From CAYPAU01 sp964408825 (GTDB lineage Bacteria; Patescibacteriota; Microgenomatia; Levybacterales; UBA12049): DNA of 64,000 bases. Below are positions 8,581-17,188 of this stretch, in pieces. The stretch lies in NCBI GenBank assembly GCA_964408825.1, contig CAYPAU010000001.1:62001-126000 (forward strand), written 5' to 3'. The position numbers and the translations under genes were made by a program. Numbering within the stretch: position 1 is the first letter of the stretch; the number at the start of each line of letters is the position of its first letter. The notes beneath the pieces were generated by a model, which saw nothing but the letters and a program-made list of their open reading frames with translations, did not search any database and was not told where the DNA came from.

Positions 8581-9443
8581 AGTTTATTAAAACCATGGCC
8601 CGAAACATAAGAAGATCTCCCTATCAGACTTTGGCTGCAATTCTTATAATGATGTTAACTTTTCTTACGATATCTTTTTTCACTTTTTTACTTTCGGGGT
8701 CATCAAAAATAATAAATTTTTTTGAATCAAAACCACAAGTTACAGCCTTCTTTAAAAATGAAGCAAAGCAGGAAGAAATAAATAACTTAAAAGAACAAAT
8801 AAAAAGCACGGGGAAAGCGGCCTCTGTAAAATTTGTATCAAAACAGGAAGCTTTGGAGATTTATAGACAACAAAACAAGGACGATCCGCTTCTGCTTGAT
8901 TTAGTAACGGCAGATATACTTCCAGCATCGCTTGAAATTTCGGCAAACAGAATAGAAGATTTATCGGGGATTTCAGATGCCCTTTCAACATCTCCGATTG
9001 TTCAAGAGGTAATTTATCAAAAGGATATTGTCTCAACCCTTACCTCCTGGACTTCTGCAATAAGAAGAATTGGAATAGGTCTTATAATAGTTCTTTCGCT
9101 CGTATCGATATTTATTATGGCAACTATAATCGGTATTAAAATTTCGCAGAAAAAAGAAGATATTGAGATAATGAAGCTTATTGGAGCCTCTAATTGGTAT
9201 ATAAGGTGGCCTTTTATATTCGAGGGAATTTTTTATGGACTGATAGGAGCTTTATCGGGGTGGGTAATTGCCACTCTTGTATTATGGTATTCAACGCCAT
9301 TCCTTTCCTACTTCTTAAGGGGAATTCCTATCTTGCCCGTACCTATAACCTTTTTCCTTCTTGTTCTAGGAGGAGAACTACTTTTCGCAATAGTCTTAGG
9401 TTTTATTTCAAGCTTTATGGCAGTTCTAAGATACCTTAAATGA
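8577..9443 (+). CDS. ftsX: Cell-division protein FtsX
   Basis: 288-residue permease-like partner of FtsE. It has an N-terminal membrane helix (residues ~20-42), an extracellular loop of ~130 residues carrying the FtsX core (QVTAFFKNEAKQEEI, KFVSKQEALEIYRQ), and three C-terminal membrane helices. Order and size match the FtsX family. It is translationally coupled to ftsE. The extracellular loop normally docks a coiled-coil hydrolase or activator, and the next gene encodes exactly such a protein, so the three genes form one functional unit. Confidence 0.95.
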   Translation: MKFIKTMARNIRRSPYQTLAAILIMMLTFLTISFFTFLLSGSSKIINFFESKPQVTAFFKNEAKQEEINNLKEQIKSTGKAASVKFVSKQEALEIYRQQNKDDPLLLDLVTADILPASLEISANRIEDLSGISDALSTSPIVQEVIYQKDIVSTLTSWTSAIRRIGIGLIIVLSLVSIFIMATIIGIKISQKKEDIEIMKLIGASNWYIRWPFIFEGIFYGLIGALSGWVIATLVLWYSTPFLSYFLRGIPILPVPITFFLLVLGGELLFAIVLGFISSFMAVLRYLK

Positions 9444-9452
9444 GAATTACTT

Positions 9453-10646
9453 ATGTTAATTCTTCGCAAAATTCTAGGAGCCCTTTTAATATTTTTTATT
9501 ACAATTTCTCTTTTCTTCTATAAGACTTACGCCCAAACTGCGACTCCCACGGTAACCCCTTCCTCGTCTGATCAACAAAGATTAATAGATCTTCAAAACC
9601 AAATTAACGACCTTGAGAATAGGATAGGTGATCTTAAAAATCAGCAAAAAACCTTATCTTCCCAAATATCCGTAATGGATAATCAGATAAAGCTGACTCA
9701 GCTTAAAATTAATGCAACAGAACAAGAGATAAGCGATTTAACTTTGGATATAGACACGGCTGATAAAAAAATTATCACTTTGGAGAATTCAATCAAAAAA
9801 TTAACGAGCGTTCTCATAGACAGAATTGTTGCAACATACGAGGTTGGGACTATTCAACCTTTTCATATACTTCTCTCCTCCGATAATGTCTCTAATTTTT
9901 TCACAAGACTCAATTATTTAAAAATTGCCCAAGCGCATGATAAAAAACTTATTTATGACACTACACAGGCAAGAAATGACTATGCGAACCAAAAGGAAAT
10001 ATTTGAAGACAAAAAACAAAAAGTAGAAGCACTTCAGACTCAGCTTGAAGCATATACGAATCAACTTGATCAGGAAAAGAAAAACAAACAGCGACTTCTT
10101 GCAGAAACCCAGGGTAGCGAGGCCAATTACCAAAGGCTTCTTGCCAATGCACTAGCAGAATATGAAGCAATTCAGGGAATTATATCAGGAAGAGGAACAG
10201 AGGGCGAGGTGGGACAGATAAATCAAGGAGATGTAATAGCAACTATTAGGCAGGGCGCATCCTGTAATTCTACAGGGACTCATCTTCATTTTACAGTAAG
10301 CAGAAACGGTAGTCCCGAAAATCCATTCGGTCACTTAAAAAGCGTTGATCACATAAATCAATCAGGGGGTGATGATTTTAACCCCTCGGGTAGTTGGGAA
10401 TGGCCAATCTCCCCGACAATTCAATTTAATCAGGGATACGGAGTGACATCGTATGTCAGAAGCTCTGGTTTTTATCCTTCTCATAACGGAATTGATATTA
10501 ACAGCTCAAGCTCAATCGTCCGGGCGGTTAAAAGCGGAACTTTATTTCAGGGAAGTTATACAGGAAATAGCGGGTGCAGGCTAAGGTATGCAAGAGTCCA
10601 TCATGCAGATGACGGGCTTGATACTTTTTATCTCCACGTGAATTAA
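9453..10646 (+). CDS. Coiled-coil LytM/M23 murein hydrolase or activator (EnvC-like)
   Basis: 397-residue exported protein: signal helix to about residue 28, a long coiled coil (residues ~40-245, many Q/L/N heptads), then an M23/LytM zinc peptidase domain. The likely zinc ligands are visible as HNGID and HLHF. Their order is reversed relative to normal M23: the strand and HLHF part (GDVIATIRQ, GTHLHFTVSRNG) comes first. The WPISPTIQFNQGYG...HNGIDI part comes after it, and the protein ends at YLHVN. This suggests circular permutation. Position after ftsEX points to cell-separation peptidoglycan cleavage. Confidence 0.88.
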   Translation: MLILRKILGALLIFFITISLFFYKTYAQTATPTVTPSSSDQQRLIDLQNQINDLENRIGDLKNQQKTLSSQISVMDNQIKLTQLKINATEQEISDLTLDIDTADKKIITLENSIKKLTSVLIDRIVATYEVGTIQPFHILLSSDNVSNFFTRLNYLKIAQAHDKKLIYDTTQARNDYANQKEIFEDKKQKVEALQTQLEAYTNQLDQEKKNKQRLLAETQGSEANYQRLLANALAEYEAIQGIISGRGTEGEVGQINQGDVIATIRQGASCNSTGTHLHFTVSRNGSPENPFGHLKSVDHINQSGGDDFNPSGSWEWPISPTIQFNQGYGVTSYVRSSGFYPSHNGIDINSSSSIVRAVKSGTLFQGSYTGNSGCRLRYARVHHADDGLDTFYLHVN

Positions 10647-10682
10647 GTCCGCTAATTTGCTTTAATAATTAAAGTAGATTAA

Positions 10683-11519
10683 ATGAAAAAAATATTATTT
10701 CTAGTTATCTTATTTTTTGCCTTATCGCTGCCGCATAAAGTTTTTGCAGTAACAATAAGTGTAGATCAATATCCCTTATCGATATCTCAAGACCCATTTA
10801 CGGTGGACGTATCTATCTCTGGTGCCTCCGAGGGTCAAAATTATCTGAGAGTAGATTTATATAAAGAGGGAACTATAAATTATTTTGGAGAAACATTTAA
10901 TGGAGCCGACTGGTATGGTGGATCCGATGGTAAGTCTTATTCATCTGTTGCAATTGATTCATCCAAAACTGCCTCTGCAAATATACAGGCAAGAATTGGT
11001 ACGCCAAGTATTACTGAATTTCCGGGAGCAGGGACATACAAGCTTAGAATAAGAAGATACACAGCATCTGGGAACCAAGCGTCAAATGATCAACAAACCC
11101 CAGTTGATATTGAGATAAACTATTCTCTACCGACTCCAACTTTCACACCAACCCCTACGATTAAACCCACAAAAACGCCTACCCCAACAAAGAGCCCGAC
11201 CCCAACGCCCACGACAAAACCTTCCGCAGTCTCTACGAAAGTTCCGACCGCAACTCAGGTTTTAAAAAATCCCGCATCTTCACAGTTTGCCAAGAGTAAT
11301 ACCACTAAAGATATACTCCCTACGTCTGTTTTAGGAAAATCAACTAAAGCTTCCACCCCTTCACCTACATCAAAAGAAAATGGCCAAGAAATAGAAGTGT
11401 TAGGACAATCAGACAATAAGCTGCCTTTAATTTTCTTAATTTCCGGAGGTTTTATTACTAGCTGTGCTATACTTGCTTTTCTTATATTTAAAAGAAAAAG
11501 CAAAAATGACGAACTTTAG
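10683..11519 (+). CDS. Surface protein with Pro/Thr-rich stalk and C-terminal anchor
   Basis: 278 residues. A signal peptide (to about residue 22, ending VFA) precedes an immunoglobulin-like beta domain (TISVDQYPLSISQDPFTV through VDIEINYS). Then comes a repetitive TPTPT stalk (residues ~155-190), a Ser/Thr linker and a C-terminal membrane helix followed by KRKSKNDEL. The layout (exported domain, stalk, anchor) is that of a wall-less or S-layer surface protein. No enzymatic motif seen. It overlaps tsaE by 14 bp. Confidence 0.78.
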   Translation: MKKILFLVILFFALSLPHKVFAVTISVDQYPLSISQDPFTVDVSISGASEGQNYLRVDLYKEGTINYFGETFNGADWYGGSDGKSYSSVAIDSSKTASANIQARIGTPSITEFPGAGTYKLRIRRYTASGNQASNDQQTPVDIEINYSLPTPTFTPTPTIKPTKTPTPTKSPTPTPTTKPSAVSTKVPTATQVLKNPASSQFAKSNTTKDILPTSVLGKSTKASTPSPTSKENGQEIEVLGQSDNKLPLIFLISGGFITSCAILAFLIFKRKSKNDEL

Positions 11520-12024
11520 CGGGAAATATATAACAAACTCAAGTGAGGAAACAAAAAAAATTGCAGAAAACTTTGCCAAAAAACTCAAAGGCGGAGATAT
11601 CGTCGCTCTTTACGGAGAGCTTGGGAGCGGAAAAACTACATTTGTCCAAGGGCTGGCAAAGGGACTTGGAATTAAAAAAAGGATAATCTCCCCGACTTTT
11701 ATTATTGTCAGATCATACAAAATAGAATTCAAGAGTCAATCCGTTCGACAAGCTCAGGACAAGAATTCAAGAGTCAATCCGTTCGACAAGCTCAGGACAA
11801 GAATTCAAGAGTCAAAAGTTTTCAATCATATAGATCTATATAGGATTGAAGGCACAAAGGATATCGAAGGTTTAGGGCTTGACGAAATAATAAACGATCC
11901 CCAAAATATTGTTGCTATCGAGTGGGCAGAAAAACTGGAAAAACTCCTACCGAGAAAAAGAATCGATGTAAAATTTAATTATCTTTCAAAAAACAAAAGA
12001 CATATAGAAATAAAAATACTTTAA
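11506..12024 (+). CDS. tsaE: tRNA t6A biosynthesis ATPase TsaE, with repeat-derived insert
   Basis: P-loop ATPase of the threonylcarbamoyl-adenosine (t6A37) pathway. The start at ATG 11506 (MTNFSGKYITNSSEET) fits. Walker A is GELGSGKTTF, the SPTF motif follows, and HIDLYRI and AIEWAEKL are the usual TsaE signatures. Between the SPTF strand and HIDLYR, ~30 extra residues (KSQSVRQAQDKNSRVNPFDK and on) are encoded by a 38 bp tandem repeat read in successive frames. The insert lies in a surface loop, so function may be kept. It heads a t6A group with tsaC and tsaB. Confidence 0.93.
   Translation: MTNFSGKYITNSSEETKKIAENFAKKLKGGDIVALYGELGSGKTTFVQGLAKGLGIKKRIISPTFIIVRSYKIEFKSQSVRQAQDKNSRVNPFDKLRTRIQESKVFNHIDLYRIEGTKDIEGLGLDEIINDPQNIVAIEWAEKLEKLLPRKRIDVKFNYLSKNKRHIEIKIL
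11725..11814 (+). repeat. 38 bp tandem repeat inside tsaE
   Basis: Two full copies plus a 14 bp partial third of a 38 bp unit beginning GAATTCAAGAGTC. They start at 11725, 11763 and 11801. Each full unit contains GTTCGACAAGCTCAGGAC, a REP-like core. 38 is not a multiple of 3, so each copy is translated in a different frame, yet no stop arises in any of them. Confidence 0.9.
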
Positions 12025-12050
12025 CTACCACACTACAGTGTGTGGTAGTT
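12023..12050. other. Perfect stem-loop after tsaE
   Basis: AACTACCACAC (12023-12033) pairs with GTGTGGTAGTT (12040-12050) over 11 bp with a 6 nt loop. It overlaps the tsaE stop codon and ends 16 nt before the tsaC ATG. No T-run follows, so it is probably a processing, stability or translational-coupling structure rather than a terminator. Confidence 0.6.
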
Positions 12051-12066
12051 ATGAAGACAAAGGTTA

Positions 12067-12657
12067 ATGGACAAAAAATTTAAGAGAGCTGTCGAAATTT
12101 TGAAAAAAGGCGGGATAGTTATTTTCCCTACTGATACTGCGTTTGGTATAGGATGCCGAATGGATAATAAGAAGGCTGTTGGAAGATTACTTGAGATAAG
12201 AAAAAGACCTAAGAGTATGGCAACCCCGGTTCTTGTTGATGGTACTGAAATGGCAAAGGACTACTGGGCTTTCTTGCCAAAGAATGTTTTGGATAAATTA
12301 ATAAAGCCCTACTGGCCAGGAGCACTTACTATAATACTGTACTGTAATAAAGTTAAAGTGCCTACATTGGTTAGGAGTGGAGGTGATACTTTGGGAATTC
12401 GGATGCCCAATCATCCGATAACTCTTAAACTGATCAAAAACATTGGGATTCCCATTCTTGGTCCTTCTGCAAATTTTCATGGAGATAAAACTCCTTTCAA
12501 GTTTAAGGATTTAAATCCAAAACTGGTAAAATTGGCTGATTATGTTTTGCCCGGCAAGACAAGCAATTTAGGTAGTACTTCAACTGTAGTGGATTGCTCG
12601 GTAAGCCCTTGGAAAATCCTACGTCAAGGAGCAGTTCTTATAGATTCAATGATATAA
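12067..12657 (+). CDS. tsaC: L-threonylcarbamoyladenylate synthase (YrdC/Sua5)
   Basis: 196-residue YrdC-domain protein that makes threonylcarbamoyl-AMP from Thr, bicarbonate and ATP for t6A synthesis. Family motifs: GGIVIFPTDTAFGIG near the N-terminus, the KRPKSMATPVLV nucleotide-binding segment, WPGALTIIL, GIRMPNHP and LGPSANFHG. There is no Sua5 C-terminal domain, so it is the short TsaC type. It is grouped with tsaE and tsaB. A TGATATAAT box overlaps its 3' end and probably starts the next gene. Confidence 0.93.
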   Translation: MDKKFKRAVEILKKGGIVIFPTDTAFGIGCRMDNKKAVGRLLEIRKRPKSMATPVLVDGTEMAKDYWAFLPKNVLDKLIKPYWPGALTIILYCNKVKVPTLVRSGGDTLGIRMPNHPITLKLIKNIGIPILGPSANFHGDKTPFKFKDLNPKLVKLADYVLPGKTSNLGSTSTVVDCSVSPWKILRQGAVLIDSMI

Positions 12658-12664
12658 TTAATGC

Positions 12665-13258
12665 ATGAGCGATTTACCTAATGTAGAAAACTTGTCTCCT
12701 GAGCCTCAAGAAAATAAGCCAAAGACAATTGTAGAGATTGGGCCAAATTGTAATCCAATATATGATAACTCAGGCAGAATTAGAGAGGCTTTAATATCGG
12801 GCACGAGATATATAGGCATAGATATTCGTCCAGATGATTTTAAATACATAAACAATGAAGAGCGGAGCAATTTTGCTGTGGGAGATTTAAAAAAATTACC
12901 TATTGCCGATGCTATTGCTGATGAAGTCTGGTTATTGAACGTATTGGGCGGGGATTTTGTAAATTCACCCGAAAGGTTAGAAGATGGAGGATTGAGATAC
13001 ACGTTGGGGTCCAGTGGTCAGTTTAAAGAGATGGTTAGAGTACTAAAACCAGGTGGAATAATTTATATAGGAGAATGGTACACTAGACTACATGAAGTAG
13101 ACTGGATTAAAGAAGAAGAATATGGAAAATATGGATTGACTAAACAAATCTACGAAGGAGATAGTTTAAAAGATTTCCTTAAACAACACAAGATGTCTCT
13201 AAGCTATATACACAAAGATACACCTCCCTTCTTTGTTGCTTTAACCAAAAAAGTCTAA
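12665..13258 (+). CDS. Class I SAM-dependent methyltransferase-like protein
   Basis: 197 residues with a Rossmann methyltransferase layout: motif I degenerate as IVEIGPNCNPIYD, motif II YIGIDIRPDD, an acidic GDLKKLPIADAIADEVW strand, and post-motif VLKPGGIIYIGEW. The substrate is unknown. The start is 6 nt after an extended -10 (TGATATAAT, TATAAT at 12653-12658), so it likely has its own leaderless transcript despite lying between t6A genes. Confidence 0.72.
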   Translation: MSDLPNVENLSPEPQENKPKTIVEIGPNCNPIYDNSGRIREALISGTRYIGIDIRPDDFKYINNEERSNFAVGDLKKLPIADAIADEVWLLNVLGGDFVNSPERLEDGGLRYTLGSSGQFKEMVRVLKPGGIIYIGEWYTRLHEVDWIKEEEYGKYGLTKQIYEGDSLKDFLKQHKMSLSYIHKDTPPFFVALTKKV

Positions 13259-13286
13259 ATAATATAAATTTAGATTGCCGATAAAT

Positions 13287-13601
13287 ATGAGGACCTTGAC
13301 TATAGATTCATCTGATAATAAAGAGATTATCGTAGGCTTGCAAGTTGATGATAAAAAACATCTTATCAAGCATAAGACCGATTCGAGGAAAGCTCAGGTA
13401 ATTTTACCTTTGATTGAAAAAATTTTAAGAAAGCACAAAATTGATATCAAAAATATTAATTCTATTAAAGTAAATACGGGTCCGGGGTCATTTACGGGTT
13501 TAAGGGTTGGGATTTCAATTGCAAATACGTTAGGATTTATATTAAAAATTCCAATAAATGATAAAAGTGTCGGAGAATTGGTTGAGCCTTCTTACAAGTG
13601 A
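13287..13601 (+). CDS. tsaB: TsaB, short form (t6A complex dimerisation subunit)
   Basis: 104 residues from ATG 13287 (MRTLTIDSSDNKEI). An upstream TTG is not needed. It matches the N-terminal ASKHA half of TsaB, with the diagnostic VNTGPGSFTGLRVGISIANT. The usual C-terminal half is missing. Ending here (VGELVEPSYK) appears normal for CPR-type TsaB rather than a truncation, but that is from memory of the group. TsaB dimerises with TsaD, which is not in this window. Confidence 0.85.
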   Translation: MRTLTIDSSDNKEIIVGLQVDDKKHLIKHKTDSRKAQVILPLIEKILRKHKIDIKNINSIKVNTGPGSFTGLRVGISIANTLGFILKIPINDKSVGELVEPSYK

Positions 13602-13613
13602 TATACTAGAAAA

Positions 13614-14540
13614 GTGAAGAATTTTCTAAGGAATTTTTTTGTACCTCATCAGGAAAATAATTATAAGGCAAGGATTTTACACCACTCAACACTCATTTTG
13701 GTAATTTTCTTTCTCATAATTTCCACTTTTCTTCTGAATTCTTTAAACAAAGTTCACCCCGAAGTTTTGGGTATATCGGCTAATATAACAAATGAAGAGC
13801 TTCTTACACTACTTAATGATAAAAGAAAAGAGAATAATCTTTCTTCTTTAAGTCTGAATCCAGAGTTGTCCGCCGCAGCTTTAAATAAGGCAAATGATAT
13901 GATTGCAAAAAACTATTGGGCCCATTCTTCACCTGAGGGAAAATCTCCTTGGGATTTTATAAAAGAGGCAGGATACACTTATATATATGCGGGAGAAAAT
14001 CTTGCAAGAGGTTACAATACGAGCAGCGATGTTACGAATGCTTGGATGGTTAGCCCGTCCCACAAAGAAAATATGATGTCTTCTAATTATTCGGATGTTG
14101 GTTTTGCAGCAGTGGTAGGAAATCTTGATGGACAAGAAACGGTACTGGTTGTTGAAATATTCGGGAATAGAAACTTAGCAGCTTTACCACAAGATCAAAA
14201 TATTCAGTTACAACAAATTCAAGAAGAAGCTGCCGAGGAAAAACAAGGGGCGGAAAAACCAGAAACCCAAAAACCGGGAGGAGAAAATCCAATCTCAAGG
14301 CAAAAAATCTTAGTTGCGCCTGCACAAATTAAAAATAAACCTTTAATTGATAGCATTTTTCTTACTAAAAATCTTAGTCTATTTTTAATATCCGTTGTTG
14401 TATTTTCTCTTATTTTAGAGATGGTAATTCTGGAAAGAAAAAAAATATTCAGTTTTGCAAGGCATAATCCCGATCATGTCCTGTTCCTCATATCTGTTGT
14501 TCTCTTAATATTTATTTTAGGAAGGGGAGTAATTCTATGA
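13614..14540 (+). CDS. Membrane-anchored CAP/SCP (YkwD-like) domain protein
   Basis: 308 residues starting at GTG. A membrane helix at ~22-45, then a CAP domain (NEELLTLLNDKRKENNLSSL, HSSPEGKSPWDF, GENLARGY, W-M-x-S-P-x-H). After that come an acidic Q/E-rich linker and two C-terminal hydrophobic helices. CAP domains are extracellular and their role in bacteria is often unclear. A TGATATACT -10 (13602-13607) with TTGGTT 18 bp upstream lies 6 nt before the GTG, which decides this start and suggests leaderless translation. Confidence 0.82.
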   Translation: MKNFLRNFFVPHQENNYKARILHHSTLILVIFFLIISTFLLNSLNKVHPEVLGISANITNEELLTLLNDKRKENNLSSLSLNPELSAAALNKANDMIAKNYWAHSSPEGKSPWDFIKEAGYTYIYAGENLARGYNTSSDVTNAWMVSPSHKENMMSSNYSDVGFAAVVGNLDGQETVLVVEIFGNRNLAALPQDQNIQLQQIQEEAAEEKQGAEKPETQKPGGENPISRQKILVAPAQIKNKPLIDSIFLTKNLSLFLISVVVFSLILEMVILERKKIFSFARHNPDHVLFLISVVLLIFILGRGVIL

Positions 14541-14809
14541 AATTTTACAAAAATAGAGATTTTGAATATTACTTATCTTTAGGTATTATACTCGGTCTTG
14601 GATTAGCATTTGTAATGCTTGCATCGCCGAATAAAAATCTTCAGCTAATTCTGATTGTTCTTACTACACTATTTTATGTATTGTTTGGAATAGTTCATCA
14701 TTTCATAAACCATGATGTTTCCTTCGCAATTGTGCTAGAATACTTATTGATAGGAGCCTTAGGGATAAGTATCCTATTTTTCTTTCTTAAAGGAGGTCTT
14801 TTTTTGTGA
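14537..14809 (+). CDS. Small three-helix membrane protein
   Basis: 90 residues with three predicted membrane helices (about 13-30, 36-54, 64-88) and a short basic N-terminus (MKFYKNRDFEYY). It overlaps the CAP-domain gene by 4 bp (ATGA), so the two are coupled and the products probably act together at the membrane. No family recognised. A 6 bp hairpin (GACCCT/AGGGTC, 14808-14830) overlaps its stop. Confidence 0.68.
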   Translation: MKFYKNRDFEYYLSLGIILGLGLAFVMLASPNKNLQLILIVLTTLFYVLFGIVHHFINHDVSFAIVLEYLLIGALGISILFFFLKGGLFL

Positions 14810-14849
14810 CCCTTCTAGATATTCAGGGTCATATTGAAGAATTTGAAAT

Positions 14850-15584
14850 ATGAAAGGTGTAATTTTAGCAGGCGGTCTTGCAACCAGACTTAGACCGCTC
14901 ACTTCGATTACGAATAAGCATCTTCTTCCTGTTTATAACAAGCCAATGATTTTTTATCCTCTTGAGGCTATGGTAAAAGCCGGAATAAAGGAAGTTTTGA
15001 TAAATAGCTCTCCGGATCATGCTGGACATTTTGCGAATCTGCTTAAATCGGGGGATGACTTTGGGCTCAAGATTTATTATGGCGTTCAGCAAAATGCAAA
15101 AGGAATTGCGGACGGCATTTCTTATGCAAGAGAATTTGCTAAAGATGAAAAAATTTTAGTAATTCTTGGAGACAACATTTTTAATACCAACCTTAAACCA
15201 ACTATAGAAAAATTTGAGAAGAGAGAAAAGGGAGCAGTTATTTATGGAGTAAAGATGTCAACCGGTTCTCAGCAATATGGAGTGATAGAGATCGATGATG
15301 ACGGAACTGTTTTATCTATTGAGGAAAAGCCACGGAGTCCTAAGTCTGACATAGTGCAAACCGGGATATATATGTATGATGATAGAGTCTTTGATTTTAT
15401 TGGAAGACTAAAGCCCTCCGCAAGAGATGAACTTGAGGTTACAGATCTCAACAATATTTATCTTGAGGAAGGAACTCTTCAATGTGAGCTTTTGGATTGG
15501 TGGGTTGATGCAGGAACATCCTATGACGAACTTTTAAGAGCCAATAATCTAGTTGCCGAGAAAGTCAAAAATGGCGAGTTATAA
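14850..15584 (+). CDS. rmlA: Glucose-1-phosphate nucleotidyltransferase (RmlA-like)
   Basis: 244-residue sugar-1-phosphate nucleotidyltransferase, which would make dTDP-glucose from dTTP and glucose-1-phosphate. Signature GGLATRLRPLTSITNKHLLP at the N-terminus, EKP (SIEEKPRSPKSD), LGDNIF and a WWVDAGTSYD C-terminal motif are all RmlA features. It is the short (~240 aa) form without the C-terminal dimer extension. It heads the nucleotide-sugar cluster with rmlB and rmlD, so dTDP-rhamnose is the likely product of the pathway. Confidence 0.93.
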   Translation: MKGVILAGGLATRLRPLTSITNKHLLPVYNKPMIFYPLEAMVKAGIKEVLINSSPDHAGHFANLLKSGDDFGLKIYYGVQQNAKGIADGISYAREFAKDEKILVILGDNIFNTNLKPTIEKFEKREKGAVIYGVKMSTGSQQYGVIEIDDDGTVLSIEEKPRSPKSDIVQTGIYMYDDRVFDFIGRLKPSARDELEVTDLNNIYLEEGTLQCELLDWWVDAGTSYDELLRANNLVAEKVKNGEL

Positions 15585-15589
15585 ATTTT

Positions 15590-16060
15590 ATGATTGTTTG
15601 TGAATTTGAAAACGGCGGAAAAGGAAATCTTCGACATGTCACAGTTGGCGCAATTGCAATTAATAATAAACAAGAGGTGCTTCTTATAAAACGTGCCAGC
15701 TCCCACAGATTTGGAACATATACCATTCCGGGAGGATTCTTAGATCGAGATGAAAACACTGAGAAGGCAACCCTAAGGGAATTAAAAGAGGAGACAGGAT
15801 ATAACGGTGAAATTGTTAATCTGTTCCGTGTTAACGACAATCCCAAAAGACCCAAGGAAGATCGACAAAATGTTGATTTTTTATATATCGTAAAAATAAC
15901 AAGTGGTAAACCAATGCTAAATAAAGAAGTATCTGAGGTTGGTTGGTTTGACGAAACCAGTCTTCCATCTGAGGAAGAATTTGCATTTGATCATAGAGAC
16001 TCGATTCTTAGGTATTTTGATCATCTAGAGCAACCAATCAGTCTTCCAATATTAGGATAA
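15590..16060 (+). CDS. Nudix hydrolase
   Basis: 156 residues with a full Nudix box (GGFLDRDENTEKATLRELKE, then ETGY; pattern G-x5-E-x7-REUxEExGU). The preceding strand VGAIAINNKQEVLLIKRASS is typical. Location between rmlA and rmlB with 1-5 bp gaps suggests it acts on nucleotide sugars or house-cleans nucleotides in that operon. The substrate is not predictable. Confidence 0.88.
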   Translation: MIVCEFENGGKGNLRHVTVGAIAINNKQEVLLIKRASSHRFGTYTIPGGFLDRDENTEKATLRELKEETGYNGEIVNLFRVNDNPKRPKEDRQNVDFLYIVKITSGKPMLNKEVSEVGWFDETSLPSEEEFAFDHRDSILRYFDHLEQPISLPILG

Positions 16061-16061
16061 T

Positions 16062-17072
16062 ATGAAAATTTTGGTGACCGGAGGAGCCGGTTTTATCGGT
16101 TCGAATTTTATAATTTACTGGATGAAGAATCATCCGGATGATTTTGTAGTTAATTTTGATGCCCTAACATATGCAGGAAATTTAGAAAATTTAAAGGAAG
16201 TTCAAAATAATTCGAATTACTCGTTTGTAAAGGGAAATATAGTTCAATCAAATGAGGTTGCATCTGTGATTGAGGGGGTAGATATCGTTGTTCACTTTGC
16301 AGCAGAAAGCCATGTAGATCGATCTATCTTAGGTCCTCAGCCTTTTATATTAAGCAATGTAGTTGGAACTCAGGTGTTGCTGGATGTTGCCCGTCAGAAC
16401 AATGTTAAGCGCTTTCATCATATATCCACAGATGAAGTATTTGGAAGCCTTAATCTTGGTGATTCGAAGAAATTTAATGAACGAACAAGATATGATCCCA
16501 GAAGTCCGTATTCTGCAAGTAAAGCCGGATCAGATCATATTGTGAGAGCATATTACCATACGTATAATTTTCCTATCACTATTACTAATTGTTCTAATAA
16601 CTTTGGGCCCTATCAGTTCCCGGAAAAATTAATCCCTCTTGCTATAACAAATTTACTCGAAAATAAAAAGGTTCCGATATACGGGGACGGACTTTATGTA
16701 AGAGACTGGCTTTACGTTGAGGACCACTGTCGCGCAATTGAAGTTGTTTTACAAAAAGGAAAGATAGGAGAAACTTATTGCGTAGGTGGATTAACAGAGG
16801 ATATTAATAATCTAGAGGTCGTGAAAAAAATAATAAAGATTTTGGGCAAGGATGAAAGCTATATAGAGTTCGTAAAGGATAGACAGGGGCACGACAGAAG
16901 GTATGCTGTTGACTGGTCGAAAATAAAAAATGAACTTGGCTGGTTTCCTCTTCATAGCTTTGACGAGTGGCTTGAGAAAACAATAGGATGGTATAAAGAA
17001 AATAAAAAATGGTGGCAGGATGTAAAAAACGGAGAATACAAGAATTATTATAAAAAGCAATATGGATCATGA
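16062..17072 (+). CDS. rmlB: dTDP-glucose 4,6-dehydratase
   Basis: 336-residue extended SDR enzyme converting dTDP-glucose to dTDP-4-keto-6-deoxyglucose. NAD motif GGAGFIGSNFI, HISTDEVFGSL (TDE catalytic motif), YSASKAGSDH (YxxxK), NCSNNFGPYQFPEKLIPL and GDGLYVRDWLYVEDH are RmlB signatures. It is full length. A structured intergenic element follows, separating it from rmlD. Confidence 0.96.
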   Translation: MKILVTGGAGFIGSNFIIYWMKNHPDDFVVNFDALTYAGNLENLKEVQNNSNYSFVKGNIVQSNEVASVIEGVDIVVHFAAESHVDRSILGPQPFILSNVVGTQVLLDVARQNNVKRFHHISTDEVFGSLNLGDSKKFNERTRYDPRSPYSASKAGSDHIVRAYYHTYNFPITITNCSNNFGPYQFPEKLIPLAITNLLENKKVPIYGDGLYVRDWLYVEDHCRAIEVVLQKGKIGETYCVGGLTEDINNLEVVKKIIKILGKDESYIEFVKDRQGHDRRYAVDWSKIKNELGWFPLHSFDEWLEKTIGWYKENKKWWQDVKNGEYKNYYKKQYGS

Positions 17073-17188
17073 CCACCCCTCGTTAAAACTCCGGATTGGT
17101 CATGCTCCGAAGCTTGCAGTTTAAGTTTTTACAGATTTAGAACAATCAAAAACGATTAATGGAATTAAGTAATAGCGTAGGAGCATGA
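17073..17188 (+). promoter_or_regulatory. Structured leader element, copy 1 (before rmlD)
   Basis: 113 nt gap whose first part is homologous to the gap before the rmd-like gene (shared GTTAAAACT-CCGGAT...TCATG...CCGAAGCTT, here 17082-17114). TCATGCTCC (17100-17108) is the exact reverse complement of GGAGCATGA (17180-17188), which contains the rmlD start codon. The G-rich run is only 1 nt from the ATG, too close for a normal Shine-Dalgarno. A translational switch is inferred; an insertion-element remnant with inverted ends is the alternative. Confidence 0.5.

Noticed and set aside
11725..11814. CRISPR-like array from regularly spaced repeats
   Set aside because: Units are directly tandem without unique spacers and lie inside tsaE; no cas genes in the window.
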